From assembly GCA_902482035.1 (NCBI GenBank), contig CABSYW010000006.1, forward strand, positions 1 through 64,000: DNA of 64,000 bases. The letters are read 5' to 3'. Below are positions 27,886-35,451 of this stretch, in pieces. The DNA comes from an uncultured Collinsella sp. GTDB taxonomy: Bacteria; Actinomycetota; Coriobacteriia; Coriobacteriales; Coriobacteriaceae. Made by a program: the position numbers and the translations under genes. Position 1 is the stretch's first letter, and the number at the start of each line of letters is the position of its first letter. The notes under the pieces are model-generated. The model worked only from the letters and a program-made list of their open reading frames with translations, searched no databases and was not told the origin of the DNA.

Positions 27886-28678
27886 GCTTGATCACCTCTT
27901 TTGCAAGGTTCATATATGCTTTTGCACCCTTATTTTGAGGTGCATAGGTAATTACCGGTTCTCCAAAAGACGGAGCTTCGGAGATTTTAACCGTACGGGG
28001 GATTAGCGTCTTAAACGCCTTATCACCAAAGTACGATTGAACCTCCTCAACAACCTGATTCGATAGTGAAGTACGCGAGTCATACATGGTCATAAGCACA
28101 CCATAGGTGTCTAAGCCCTTGTTCAGCCGTGATTTGACCATCTTCATTGACTCAAGCAGCTTCGTAACGCCCTCGAGTGCGTAATATTCGCACTGGATCG
28201 GAATCAAAACGCTGTCTGCTGCGGTCAAAGCGTTGATAGTAAGCAGGCCGAGCGAAGGAGGACAGTCAATGAAAATAAAGTCAAACTCGTCCTGAATCGG
28301 CTCAAGCAAATCTTTGAGGCGGGTTTCACGAGCAATTGCGCTTACGAGCTCAATTTCCGCGCCTGCAAGTTGAATTGTAGCCGGAATAACGAATACCTTT
28401 TTACAATTTGTATCAAGAACAAGCGATTCTGCCGGCACATCATTCAACAATGCATCATAGATGCATTGATCAAGGTCTTCTTTTTCAATTCCGAATCCAC
28501 TGGTGCTGTTTCCCTGCGGATCAAAATCGACAATCAATGTCTTACGACCCTGCTCACCCAGTGCTGCTGCAAGGTTTACAGCCGTCGTTGACTTACCGAC
28601 GCCGCCTTTTTGATTGATGATTGCAATGATACGCGTGTCTTTTGCGCTCTTAGAACGTTTAACGTCGCGAAATCCCAC
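27878..28678 (-). CDS. parA: Chromosome-partitioning ATPase ParA (Soj)
   Basis: A 266-residue Walker-type ATPase driving origin segregation with ParB. The deviant Walker A is NQKGGVGKSTT. FDPQGN (Walker A') and FIFIDCPPSLG (Walker B) follow in order, with C-terminal RTVKISEAPSFGEP. The GTG at 28678 has AGGAGGG upstream. Three perfect parS sites lie between this gene and rsmG, so ParB may also affect its promoter. Confidence 0.96.
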   Translation of the reverse strand: MGFRDVKRSKSAKDTRIIAIINQKGGVGKSTTAVNLAAALGEQGRKTLIVDFDPQGNSTSGFGIEKEDLDQCIYDALLNDVPAESLVLDTNCKKVFVIPATIQLAGAEIELVSAIARETRLKDLLEPIQDEFDFIFIDCPPSLGLLTINALTAADSVLIPIQCEYYALEGVTKLLESMKMVKSRLNKGLDTYGVLMTMYDSRTSLSNQVVEEVQSYFGDKAFKTLIPRTVKISEAPSFGEPVITYAPQNKGAKAYMNLAKEVIKRA

Positions 28679-28717
28679 GGTCCCTCCTGGTGTGTATTAA
28701 AGCTGTCAAACGGAGGA

Positions 28718-28811
28718 TGTTTCACGTGAAACATTCCGAATCGATATCAACCGCCATGTTTCACGTGAAACACTGCAAGTTGTTAGTATCCATTATGTTT
28801 CACGTGAAACA
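28718..28811. promoter_or_regulatory. Cluster of three perfect parS sites, 39-bp spacing
   Basis: TGTTTCACGTGAAACA occurs perfectly at 28718-28733, 28757-28772 and 28796-28811. This is the universal bacterial parS palindrome. The three starts are exactly 39 bp apart. The last copy ends two bases before the rsmG stop codon. The cluster lies about 3.2 to 6.5 kb from the candidate origin sequences, as expected for the main ParB loading site. Confidence 0.95.
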
Positions 28812-28812
28812 T

Positions 28813-29550
28813 CTAGGCAAGCGGATTCTTCTTTGCCACGCCATTTGCACGAGGCAATGAGACGGATGCTGGATGACTCTTCTTAAGAACAATGAACTCC
28901 CTGTGACCCAAGCCTTCAGGCAAATCAATTGCGTCATTCAGAAGCAAAGTGAAGCCGCAAATCTTAGCTGCTGACATGCCGGAAGCAAGCTCCTCATCTG
29001 AAGGATTGCCCTTGGTTATAACAAATAGCCCTCCATCCTTCAGATACGGAGCCGCATACTCAACAAGAATCGGTAGAGGGGCCAGTGCGCGGGCGGTTAC
29101 AACAGAGAACTGCTTCTTATGGCTTCGAGCATATTCTTCAAGACGATCATGAACCGCATGAGCATGTTTCAATCCAAGAGCATGGACAAAGGAATTAACC
29201 GCATCAACCTTCTTGCCAACAGAGTCAATATAAGTAGCTTTACGATGCGTGGTTATGGTTAATGGAATACCAGGGAAGCCCGCACCTGTTCCCATATCGA
29301 GCAAAGCTCCCTCAGGAGCCTTGTTGATATAGGGGAGCAAAACAAGTGAGTCGAGGATATGAAGTACTGCAGCATCTTCTACGTTAAGAATACGGGTGAG
29401 ATTGGTTGTCTTATTTGTTTCTAGAACCAAATCCAAATGCTGAATACATTTCCTCAGCTCAACATCAGTTACGCTCAAGGAATACTCTTTGCAATAGGAA
29501 GTTAGACGACTCAACATCTCGTCAGCCTGCTGATCAGTAAGTACTAACAA
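28813..29550 (-). CDS. rsmG: 16S rRNA G527 N7-methyltransferase
   Basis: A SAM-dependent methyltransferase of 16S rRNA; loss in other bacteria gives low-level streptomycin resistance. The Rossmann fold shows LLDMGTGAGFPGIPL (SAM loop), YIDSVGKKVDAVNSF, and SVVTARALAPLPILVEYA. NLTRI near the N-terminus is typical. I chose the TTG at 29550, which has AAAGGAG six bases upstream, giving 245 residues. The longer frame from TTG 29598 has no ribosome-binding site and would begin inside the jag terminator. Confidence 0.94.
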   Translation of the reverse strand: MLVLTDQQADEMLSRLTSYCKEYSLSVTDVELRKCIQHLDLVLETNKTTNLTRILNVEDAAVLHILDSLVLLPYINKAPEGALLDMGTGAGFPGIPLTITTHRKATYIDSVGKKVDAVNSFVHALGLKHAHAVHDRLEEYARSHKKQFSVVTARALAPLPILVEYAAPYLKDGGLFVITKGNPSDEELASGMSAAKICGFTLLLNDAIDLPEGLGHREFIVLKKSHPASVSLPRANGVAKKNPLA

Positions 29551-29601
29551 CGAAAGCTCCTTTCTGACAAAAATCAGTATATCGAGAACTTTTGACAAAA
29601 A

Positions 29602-29628
29602 AAGGGGACGTGGAAACCACGTCCCCTT
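29602..29628 (-). terminator. Terminator after jag
   Basis: A 12-bp stem AAGGGGACGTGG/CCACGTCCCCTT with loop AAA is followed by a T7 run on the minus strand (29597-29603). It separates the rpmH-jag block from rsmG-parAB. Confidence 0.85.
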
Positions 29629-29646
29629 AGCATAAGCTCGAGAAGA

Positions 29647-30216
29647 TTATCGAGCAACAATCACCACATGGCGATCAGGGTCAGAACCCTCAGAATGAGT
29701 ATCGACGACATCATTGCCACGAAGTGCAATGTGAACCAATCGACGCTCGTAGGCATTCATGGGCGGAAGCGAAACACTCTTATGAGTGCGGATGGCACGC
29801 TCGGCAGCAGACTGAGCCATGGAAGCAACCTTGTCCTGACGGCGACTCTTGTATCCCTCTACGTCCACTACAACCGGATACCTAAAGCCAAGTTTGCGGC
29901 TCACCAGCAAAGAGAACATAACCTGAAGGGCATCAAGGGTGCGACCATGACGGCCAATGAGAACAGCAAGGTCGGGAGCCGTTACATCCAAAATCAGCTC
30001 ACCCTCGTCGCCCTCATACTCATCGATAGGAGAGTTGGCGGCATCGAAGTGCGAGAGGATGGAACGCAGGATGGAAATCGCAACATCGGCAATGGTGTCG
30101 AGCTCCTCATCGGTCAGCTCTTCACCAGCCTTGTAGCGCTGTGCAATCTCGGGATAATCGCCCGCGACCTGCGGGGCAACCTCCTCAAGCATATCCTCGA
30201 TGATCTCTTCAGACAT
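29647..30216 (-). CDS. jag: R3H/KH RNA-binding protein Jag (KhpB)
   Basis: A 189-residue RNA-binding protein encoded after yidC, as in most Gram-positives; it is linked to cell-wall synthesis and division. It has a KH domain (about 70-140, VTAPDLAVLIGRHGRTLDALQ, with the GxxG loop GRHG) and a C-terminal R3H domain (about 145-189, PMNAYERRLVHIAL). An acidic N-terminus stands in place of the full Jag-N domain of some homologues. The ATG at 30216 has GGAG six bases upstream. The TTG at 30228 is weaker. Confidence 0.92.
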   Translation of the reverse strand: MSEEIIEDMLEEVAPQVAGDYPEIAQRYKAGEELTDEELDTIADVAISILRSILSHFDAANSPIDEYEGDEGELILDVTAPDLAVLIGRHGRTLDALQVMFSLLVSRKLGFRYPVVVDVEGYKSRRQDKVASMAQSAAERAIRTHKSVSLPPMNAYERRLVHIALRGNDVVDTHSEGSDPDRHVVIVAR

Positions 30217-30260
30217 AACGTACTCCAAAAGTTAGGTACCTAAATAAGATTGATATCCCA

Positions 30261-31031
30261 CTACTTCTTCTTGTGCGGGCGCGGCTTCTTCTCTCGACGA
30301 GTGACCTCAACCTGCAGCGGAGCGTTCTTAAGACGCTCCTCCTCATCGGCCTTCGCCTTGTCGATGACCTTCTGCGTCACAAAAATCTGCTGGATAACCT
30401 GCCAAGCAGACGAGACGTCGTAGTACAGCAGAACACCAACGGGAAGGCTCCAGCCCATCCAAAGCATCATGACCGTCATGACAACGGCCATCATACGCAT
30501 GCTCTGAGCCTGCTGGCCGGTCTGGTTGCGCGACATATAGAGCTGCGGAATCAGGGTCAGGACGGCGAACAGGATCAGGCAAACCAGCGCAGGCAGTGCA
30601 ACCATAAAGCCATCGGCAAAGGAAGCGCTCGGCGTGGTGGTCAGGTCGGGCAGGATGTTGAAGAACGAGAACGTGCCGTCGTTAAAGTACTGCGGCAGGT
30701 TGCGCAGCAATGTAAACAGGGCGAACAGGACAGGCATCTGAATCAGCAGCGGCAGACAGCCAGCCATGGGGTTGAACTTGTTCTCGCTGTAGAACTTCTG
30801 CATCTCCTCGGCCTGACGCTGGGGATCGTCGGCATAGCGCTCCTGGATCTCGAGCATCTTGGGCTGCAGCACCTGCATGCGAGCCGTCGACTTGGTCGAC
30901 TTGAGCATGAGCGGCGTCAGCAGCAGACGGATGATGACCACCAGGATGATGATGGACAGGCCCCAGTCGACCGCAAAGGTCTGGATGAGCTTGAGCAGCT
31001 CGAAAAGGATGTTAACGATCCAATCCCACAT
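30261..31031 (-). CDS. yidC: Membrane protein insertase YidC
   Basis: It inserts and folds membrane proteins alone or with SecYEG. The 256-residue protein is the short Gram-positive form. The membrane segments are about 5-50, 95-115, 150-175 and 190-225. The conserved hydrophilic-groove Arg lies in IILVVIIRLLLTPL, followed by the Met-rich coiled region and NPMAGCLPLLIQMPVLFALF. A basic tail (RREKKPRPHKKK) may bind ribosomes. I see no lipobox. It is flanked by yidD and jag in the usual order. Confidence 0.95.
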   Translation of the reverse strand: MWDWIVNILFELLKLIQTFAVDWGLSIIILVVIIRLLLTPLMLKSTKSTARMQVLQPKMLEIQERYADDPQRQAEEMQKFYSENKFNPMAGCLPLLIQMPVLFALFTLLRNLPQYFNDGTFSFFNILPDLTTTPSASFADGFMVALPALVCLILFAVLTLIPQLYMSRNQTGQQAQSMRMMAVVMTVMMLWMGWSLPVGVLLYYDVSSAWQVIQQIFVTQKVIDKAKADEEERLKNAPLQVEVTRREKKPRPHKKK

Positions 31032-31060
31032 GTAAGTTTTCCTCCGATAGCGAGTGCCCG

Positions 31061-31285
31061 CTAGGGCACAGGGTCATAACCGCCGACGTGCAGGGGATTG
31101 CAGCGAGCGATGCGCCTCACGGCAAGCCAGCAGCCTCTCAAAACACCGTGCTTCTCAATCGCCTGGACGGCGTATTGCGAGCACGTTGGGTAATAAATGC
31201 AGGCGTCAGGCAATAAGGGCGAAATAACCTGTTGATATATGCGAATAGGAGCGATGGCAACACGTCGCAAAACGTGATTGCTCAT
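31061..31285 (-). CDS. yidD: Membrane protein insertion efficiency factor YidD
   Basis: Seventy-four residues with the family core YQQVISPLLPDACIYYPTCSQYA (conserved cysteines, seen in two parts) and the closing RIARCNPLHVGGYDPVP pattern. It is membrane-associated and helps YidC. The ATG overlaps the rnpA stop (ATGA), so it is coupled with rnpA. Confidence 0.95.
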   Translation of the reverse strand: MSNHVLRRVAIAPIRIYQQVISPLLPDACIYYPTCSQYAVQAIEKHGVLRGCWLAVRRIARCNPLHVGGYDPVP

Positions 31286-31620
31286 CGCTCCTCCCCGGCA
31301 ACGCCGGCGCGCTTCATAAGCGAACGCAACGCCTTGTCCATCTCCTGCGGCGAGGAAACCCTCGTCTTGGGAGTTGCAAACAAGATGATGTCATAACCCG
31401 CAACGGGAAATCCGCAGCTGCGGGCGGCCTCGCGCATCACACGCTTAGATCGGTTGCGCACGACGGCACAACCGAGTCGCTTAGCACCAACGAAGGCGAC
31501 CCTTCCGGAGTCGCCTTCGCCAACCGATTCACATATGGTCATTCGAATCAGAGGGTGATTGAAACGACGCCCCTGACTGAACACATGCTCGAAATCTTGC
31601 CGAGACTTAATAGTCTTCAT
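31282..31620 (-). CDS. rnpA: Ribonuclease P protein component
   Basis: A 112-residue basic subunit that helps RNase P RNA mature tRNA 5' ends. The signature is the central RNRSKRVMREAAR helix, with FSQGRRFNHPLIRM and AFVGAKRLGCAVVRN before it. It lies between rpmH (20 bases upstream) and yidD, the standard bacterial order. Confidence 0.95.
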   Translation of the reverse strand: MKTIKSRQDFEHVFSQGRRFNHPLIRMTICESVGEGDSGRVAFVGAKRLGCAVVRNRSKRVMREAARSCGFPVAGYDIILFATPKTRVSSPQEMDKALRSLMKRAGVAGEER

Positions 31621-31640
31621 GCGAGATGTGTGTATCGCTG

Positions 31641-31775
31641 CTAGACAGTGAGACGCTTGCGGCCCTTGGCACGACGACGGGCGAGCACGGCACGACCACC
31701 CTTAGTGGCCATACGGGCACGGAAGCCATGGGTCTTGGCACGCTTACGCTTATTAGGCTGATACGTACGCTTCAT
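31641..31775 (-). CDS. rpmH: 50S ribosomal protein bL34
   Basis: Forty-four very basic residues beginning MKRTYQPNKRKRAKTHGF and ending RAKGRKRLTV, an exact match to the family pattern. The ATG at 31775 has AGGAGG eight bases upstream. It is the first gene of the rpmH-rnpA-yidD-yidC-jag transcript. Confidence 0.97.
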   Translation of the reverse strand: MKRTYQPNKRKRAKTHGFRARMATKGGRAVLARRRAKGRKRLTV

Positions 31776-31847
31776 CTTAAGTTCCTCCTGCTGCATTTCG
31801 AGTGTCCGCGGGGACGCGGACGCAGATATAGACACGTGAGCTTGAAG

Positions 31848-31877
31848 ATTGTAGGGAAATCAATGTTCAAATGTCAA
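31848..31877 (-). promoter_or_regulatory. Promoter of rpmH operon
   Basis: The minus strand carries a consensus TTGACA (31872-31877), an 18-bp spacer and TACAAT (31848-31853). The leader contains a GTCCGCG/CGCGGAC hairpin at 31804-31821. Confidence 0.85.
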
Positions 31878-31974
31878 GAAATCAAAGGTAAAAGGTTGCG
31901 CAGTTCACACGGTTCCCCCATAAGCACAACCGAAATTTGCGCCTCATGGCAACCTTTCACGATATTTCATCGAG

Positions 31975-32056
31975 TTTTCAACAGGTCATGTTGGCAATGT
32001 TGAGAACTTTTCGCCCGTTTTCCAAAGTTTTCAACAAGTTTTGAAAAGTTGTCGAA
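31975..32056. other. Candidate DnaA-box cluster, rpmH side of origin
   Basis: TTTTCAACA occurs at 31975-31983 and 32028-32036, and TTCTCAACA in reverse at 31998-32006. The motif TTGAAAAGTTGTCGAAAG at 32041-32058 closely resembles TTGAAAACTTGTCGAAAC at 35231-35248. Each 9-mer matches the standard TTATCCACA box at six or seven positions. The whole interval between rpmH and the next gene has no coding capacity. Confidence 0.55.
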
Positions 32057-32120
32057 AGATGAGAAACGTTGCACGGTGAGCTACTATTTGTTCGAAACCT
32101 TTTGAAAGATTGCGAGCGGC

Positions 32121-33473
32121 ATGTCTGACGACTTTTACACCATGGTCGATTCCGGAGACCCGGCACCCGACAACGAGCACATCACCGGCGTGCGCGAAGA
32201 GCGTGCGGAAGGCGAGCAGACGACCACGCAGGCGCCAAAAGCCATGTACGCCGCGCGCATCGCCGTCTATGACGACATGCTGTCGACACCGCGGGTGATC
32301 GTCATTGATCCGCAAGATGTCCGCACGTATTTGGAAGAGACGACCAACACCGTCTACCGGTGCATGAAAGAACAAGGTGGCCACATCTCGCTCATGGTCA
32401 TCCGCGAGATTGTCGAAAACTTTATCCACGCACACTTTGCCGAGCCCATCATCTCGATTCTGGACGGCGGAGACACCATCCGCTTTGCTGACCAAGGACC
32501 CGGCATCGACGACAAGGAACGTGCTTTCGACTTTGGCGTTACCAGCGCAAACAGCAAGATGAAGCGCTATATCCGTGGAACCGGAGCAGGGTTTCCCATG
32601 GTGCAGGAGTATTTGGAAAACGCCGGCGGTGCCGTATCCATCGAGGACAACATGGGCAACGGCACCGTGGTTACGGTAAGCCTGAACCCTAAACGCGTGC
32701 AGGAAATCGAGCGTGCCGGCGGACGCGGCGCTGCCGTGCGGCCCGAGACGGAGCAGCCCACATATCCCCTGCCGGGAGCTTTTGCGCAGCAGCCCGTGGC
32801 AACGCAGCAGATGCAGCCCCCCGTGGGACAGATGCAGCAGCCCGGAATGCTTCCCACACAAGAACCCCAGGCGGCATCTATGTCGATGCCGCCAAACATG
32901 CCAGAGGCCATGCCGCTGGCTGATCAGGATGCAGCAGCAATGCAGCAGGCGACAGGGGCACCGGGTGGCCAGCAAATGGGCTATCAGCCGTACCAACAGG
33001 GATATCCATATCAGCAGATGCCGCCACTGGGGTATGGCCAGCAGTTCCCGCAGCAGTACCAGCAGGGATATCAGCAGCCGTACCAGCAGATGCCGCAGCA
33101 GCAGTACAACCCTTGGACCCAGCAGATGCCTCCACAGCCTTACCAACAGTGGCCTCAAAGTTTTCAACAGCAAATGCCGCCGATGCAGAGTTCTCAACAA
33201 CCAGCAGCTCAAATGATGTATCCTAATGCAGCAAATCAGTATGCGCAGCCACAACCGGACGTGTTCGTAAGCGATCGCGGCAACGCCGCGCTGGGCTATC
33301 TGGCGCAAAATCAAGCGTGCGGTGCAACCGATCTGGCGAGGACGTTTGGAAACTCGGCCCCCACTTGGTCACGCACGCTCAATGACTTGGCGCAGGCCGG
33401 CTTGGTCATCAAGCATGGCCAGAAATACCATCTGACCGAACTCGGCGCCGCTCGCGTGCGAGCTCAGAGCTAA
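32121..33473 (+). CDS. Orphan GHKL ATPase with Q/P-rich linker and winged helix
   Basis: A 450-residue protein immediately upstream of dnaA. Residues about 60-195 form a histidine-kinase-like ATPase (GHKL) fold with N-box EIVENFIHAHF, G1 FADQGPGIDD, G2 IRGTGAGFPMV and GNGTVVTVSL. No HisKA phosphoacceptor or membrane helix is present. A long Gln/Pro/Met/Tyr-rich linker follows (about 215-370, repeated QQGY/YQQMP units). The C-terminus is a winged helix (about 375-450, ATDLARTFGNSAPTWSRTL). That pairing suggests an ATP-dependent DNA-binding switch. Location beside dnaA suggests a role in replication or origin control (inference). The frame includes two DnaA-box-like 9-mers in the linker. Confidence 0.85.
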   Translation: MSDDFYTMVDSGDPAPDNEHITGVREERAEGEQTTTQAPKAMYAARIAVYDDMLSTPRVIVIDPQDVRTYLEETTNTVYRCMKEQGGHISLMVIREIVENFIHAHFAEPIISILDGGDTIRFADQGPGIDDKERAFDFGVTSANSKMKRYIRGTGAGFPMVQEYLENAGGAVSIEDNMGNGTVVTVSLNPKRVQEIERAGGRGAAVRPETEQPTYPLPGAFAQQPVATQQMQPPVGQMQQPGMLPTQEPQAASMSMPPNMPEAMPLADQDAAAMQQATGAPGGQQMGYQPYQQGYPYQQMPPLGYGQQFPQQYQQGYQQPYQQMPQQQYNPWTQQMPPQPYQQWPQSFQQQMPPMQSSQQPAAQMMYPNAANQYAQPQPDVFVSDRGNAALGYLAQNQACGATDLARTFGNSAPTWSRTLNDLAQAGLVIKHGQKYHLTELGAARVRAQS

Positions 33474-33488
33474 AGAACGGGAGAGACA

Positions 33489-35213
33489 GTGGACGAGGAA
33501 GCAAGCATCATCCTGGGGGATGCCATCGCCTTTTGTCAGCGCGACGGCCAAGATGCACGCCTCATCAACATGCTGGGGCAATCGCGCGCCATAAGCCTGA
33601 CCGAAGATACGCTCACGATCGAGGCCCCCTCGCGCTTTGCCATCGCGCAGCTCAAAAAGCATCAGCCGACTATTGAGGCCTATCTGGAAGAAATCGCCTT
33701 TGCACCGATTGCGCTCGACATCGTGGCACCGCAAGGCGCCGCGACGGAATCCGCTGCCGCGACGGCGCCCGCCACGGCTCCCGCTGCTTCCCCGGCGGTG
33801 CCGGCCTCCGCAGGCGACGTGCCGACAATCGAGCACCAGCACAGCGATGTTTCCCGTGAAACCATGTTACCGTTGCCGACCGCGGCAGCGACGTCAATGA
33901 ACGCACCCGTCACGCACATGCCCATCGCTCACGACGCAGCGGCGGGCGCGGATTCGGGCATTGCAATCAAGAACACGCTCTCGGCCGATGATTTTCGTCG
34001 CATGATGAACCAGATGAAGGGCGGAGCGCCGACCAAATCCACCCAAGCTGCGACCCCCGCTTCACCCGTGCCAGCACCGACCGTGCCGGCCGAGCAGAAT
34101 ACGGATGGAGCCCCGCTCGCCGCGAACTCAAAATTTACCTTTGAGAACTTTGTCTACGGCCCCGAGAACAGCCACGCCTATCGCTCGGCACTCAAGTTTG
34201 CCGCCCTCGCGGACGAGCGCGGCACGTGCACATCGCTGTTCATCTACGGCAAATCGGGCCTGGGCAAGACACACCTGCTGCTTGCCATCAAAAACGAGCT
34301 CGCCGAGAAGTCGCCCGAGATCAAGGTCAAGTATGCCAACTCCCAGGCGTATCTGGACGACCTGATGACCGAGTTCGACCGTCAAAAGAAGAGCAACGCT
34401 CCCATCATGCAGGCGTACCACGGCGTGGACGTGCTCATCATCGATGACATACAAAACATCATCGGCAAGCGCGCGAGCGTGGACTACTTTTTCCAGCTCA
34501 TGGACGAGTTCATCCGCAACAACAAGAAGGTCGTCATCGCGGCAGACCGTGCCCCCAAGGACCTGAGCATGGACGAGCGTCTGACCAGCCGCTTCAACGC
34601 CGGCATGCTCTGCCTGGTCGCAGAGCCCAGCTACGAGATGAAATACAAGATCTTGCAGCGCTATTACGAGAACACCATCGTCGCCGCTCCCGAGGCAGGC
34701 GACGACTCGCTGCTGGCGGCCTATGGGGGCGACGGTGGGCACCTGACCGACGAGCACTTTAAACACATGGCCGAGGTCTCAGGCACCAACATCCGCGAAC
34801 TCGAGAGCTTCTGTGAGCGCTGCGCCGGCGAGGCGGGCGACCGCGAGCGCGAGGGCGGGGAGCTCACCTTTGACGATATCGATGCCATCGCCAGCCAGTA
34901 CTTCGACACATCGGCCAAAAAGATCAACGTCCAGACGGTTCAGTCCGTCATCGAAGAGCAGTACGGCGTGACGCACGAGGAGCTCATCGGCCCGCGTCGC
35001 AACGCCAATATCGCCAAAGCACGCCATATCGCTATCTACCTGGCCATCGAGATGTGCGAGATGACGACCACGGCGGTGGGCGCCGAATTTGGCAACCGCA
35101 ACCACTCGACCGTCAGCACGAGCTACAAAAAGGTCCAGAAGATGATCCAGGAAGACCGCACCGTCACCGAAGATCTCAAATCGTTGCGCGATAAAATTAC
35201 ACTGCGCTCGTAG
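33489..35213 (+). CDS. dnaA: Chromosomal replication initiator protein DnaA
   Basis: It binds DnaA boxes and opens the origin. The 574-residue protein has a small N-terminal domain (about 1-85); a very long Ala/Pro/Thr-rich linker (about 86-210); an AAA+ domain with FVYGPENSHAY, Walker A GKSGLGKTH, Walker B VLIIDDIQ and sensor-1 region VVIAADRAPKDL; and domain IV with GPRRNANIAKARHIAIYLA and the DNA-binding GNRNHSTVSTSY. It is longer than the common ~450 residues because of the linker and a Glu/Gly-rich insertion near 415-460. The GTG at 33489 has GGGAGA upstream. The gene is 15 bases after the GHKL gene, so they are probably co-transcribed. Confidence 0.96.
   Translation: MDEEASIILGDAIAFCQRDGQDARLINMLGQSRAISLTEDTLTIEAPSRFAIAQLKKHQPTIEAYLEEIAFAPIALDIVAPQGAATESAAATAPATAPAASPAVPASAGDVPTIEHQHSDVSRETMLPLPTAAATSMNAPVTHMPIAHDAAAGADSGIAIKNTLSADDFRRMMNQMKGGAPTKSTQAATPASPVPAPTVPAEQNTDGAPLAANSKFTFENFVYGPENSHAYRSALKFAALADERGTCTSLFIYGKSGLGKTHLLLAIKNELAEKSPEIKVKYANSQAYLDDLMTEFDRQKKSNAPIMQAYHGVDVLIIDDIQNIIGKRASVDYFFQLMDEFIRNNKKVVIAADRAPKDLSMDERLTSRFNAGMLCLVAEPSYEMKYKILQRYYENTIVAAPEAGDDSLLAAYGGDGGHLTDEHFKHMAEVSGTNIRELESFCERCAGEAGDREREGGELTFDDIDAIASQYFDTSAKKINVQTVQSVIEEQYGVTHEELIGPRRNANIAKARHIAIYLAIEMCEMTTTAVGAEFGNRNHSTVSTSYKKVQKMIQEDRTVTEDLKSLRDKITLRS
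33848..33863. promoter_or_regulatory. parS-like site inside dnaA
   Basis: TGTTTCCCGTGAAACC matches the parS palindrome at 14 of 16 positions. It lies in the linker-coding part of dnaA. Confidence 0.5.
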
Positions 35214-35228
35214 GGAAATAGAGACACC

Positions 35229-35448
35229 TGTTGAAAACTTGTCGAAACCACGGGCATAAGGTGTCTAAAACCCAACCCGCGGTGATGAAAAGTTTTGCGC
35301 AGGTTTTGAACGTGGAAAACCACCCCCGTTGTACACAGGTTGCTGTCGATTCTCTTTCTGGGTCTGACCTGCGTCTTTGGGAGTAATCAACAGTTTCGTC
35401 AGTGCTATTACTATTATTAAGATATTTATATCTATAGAAAGGTATTAA
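35229..35448. other. Candidate oriC: DnaA boxes plus AT-rich stretch between dnaA and dnaN
   Basis: The 238-bp dnaA-dnaN spacer has TGTTGAAAA (35229-35237), CGTGGAAAA (35311-35319) and TTGTACACA (35329-35337). Each matches a DnaA box in at least seven of nine positions. At 35401-35448 lies a run made almost only of A and T with AGATATTTATATCT inside, a plausible unwinding element. In known actinobacteria oriC lies in this spacer. The dnaN promoter must also be here but is not clear. Confidence 0.65.
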
Positions 35449-35451
35449 AAG

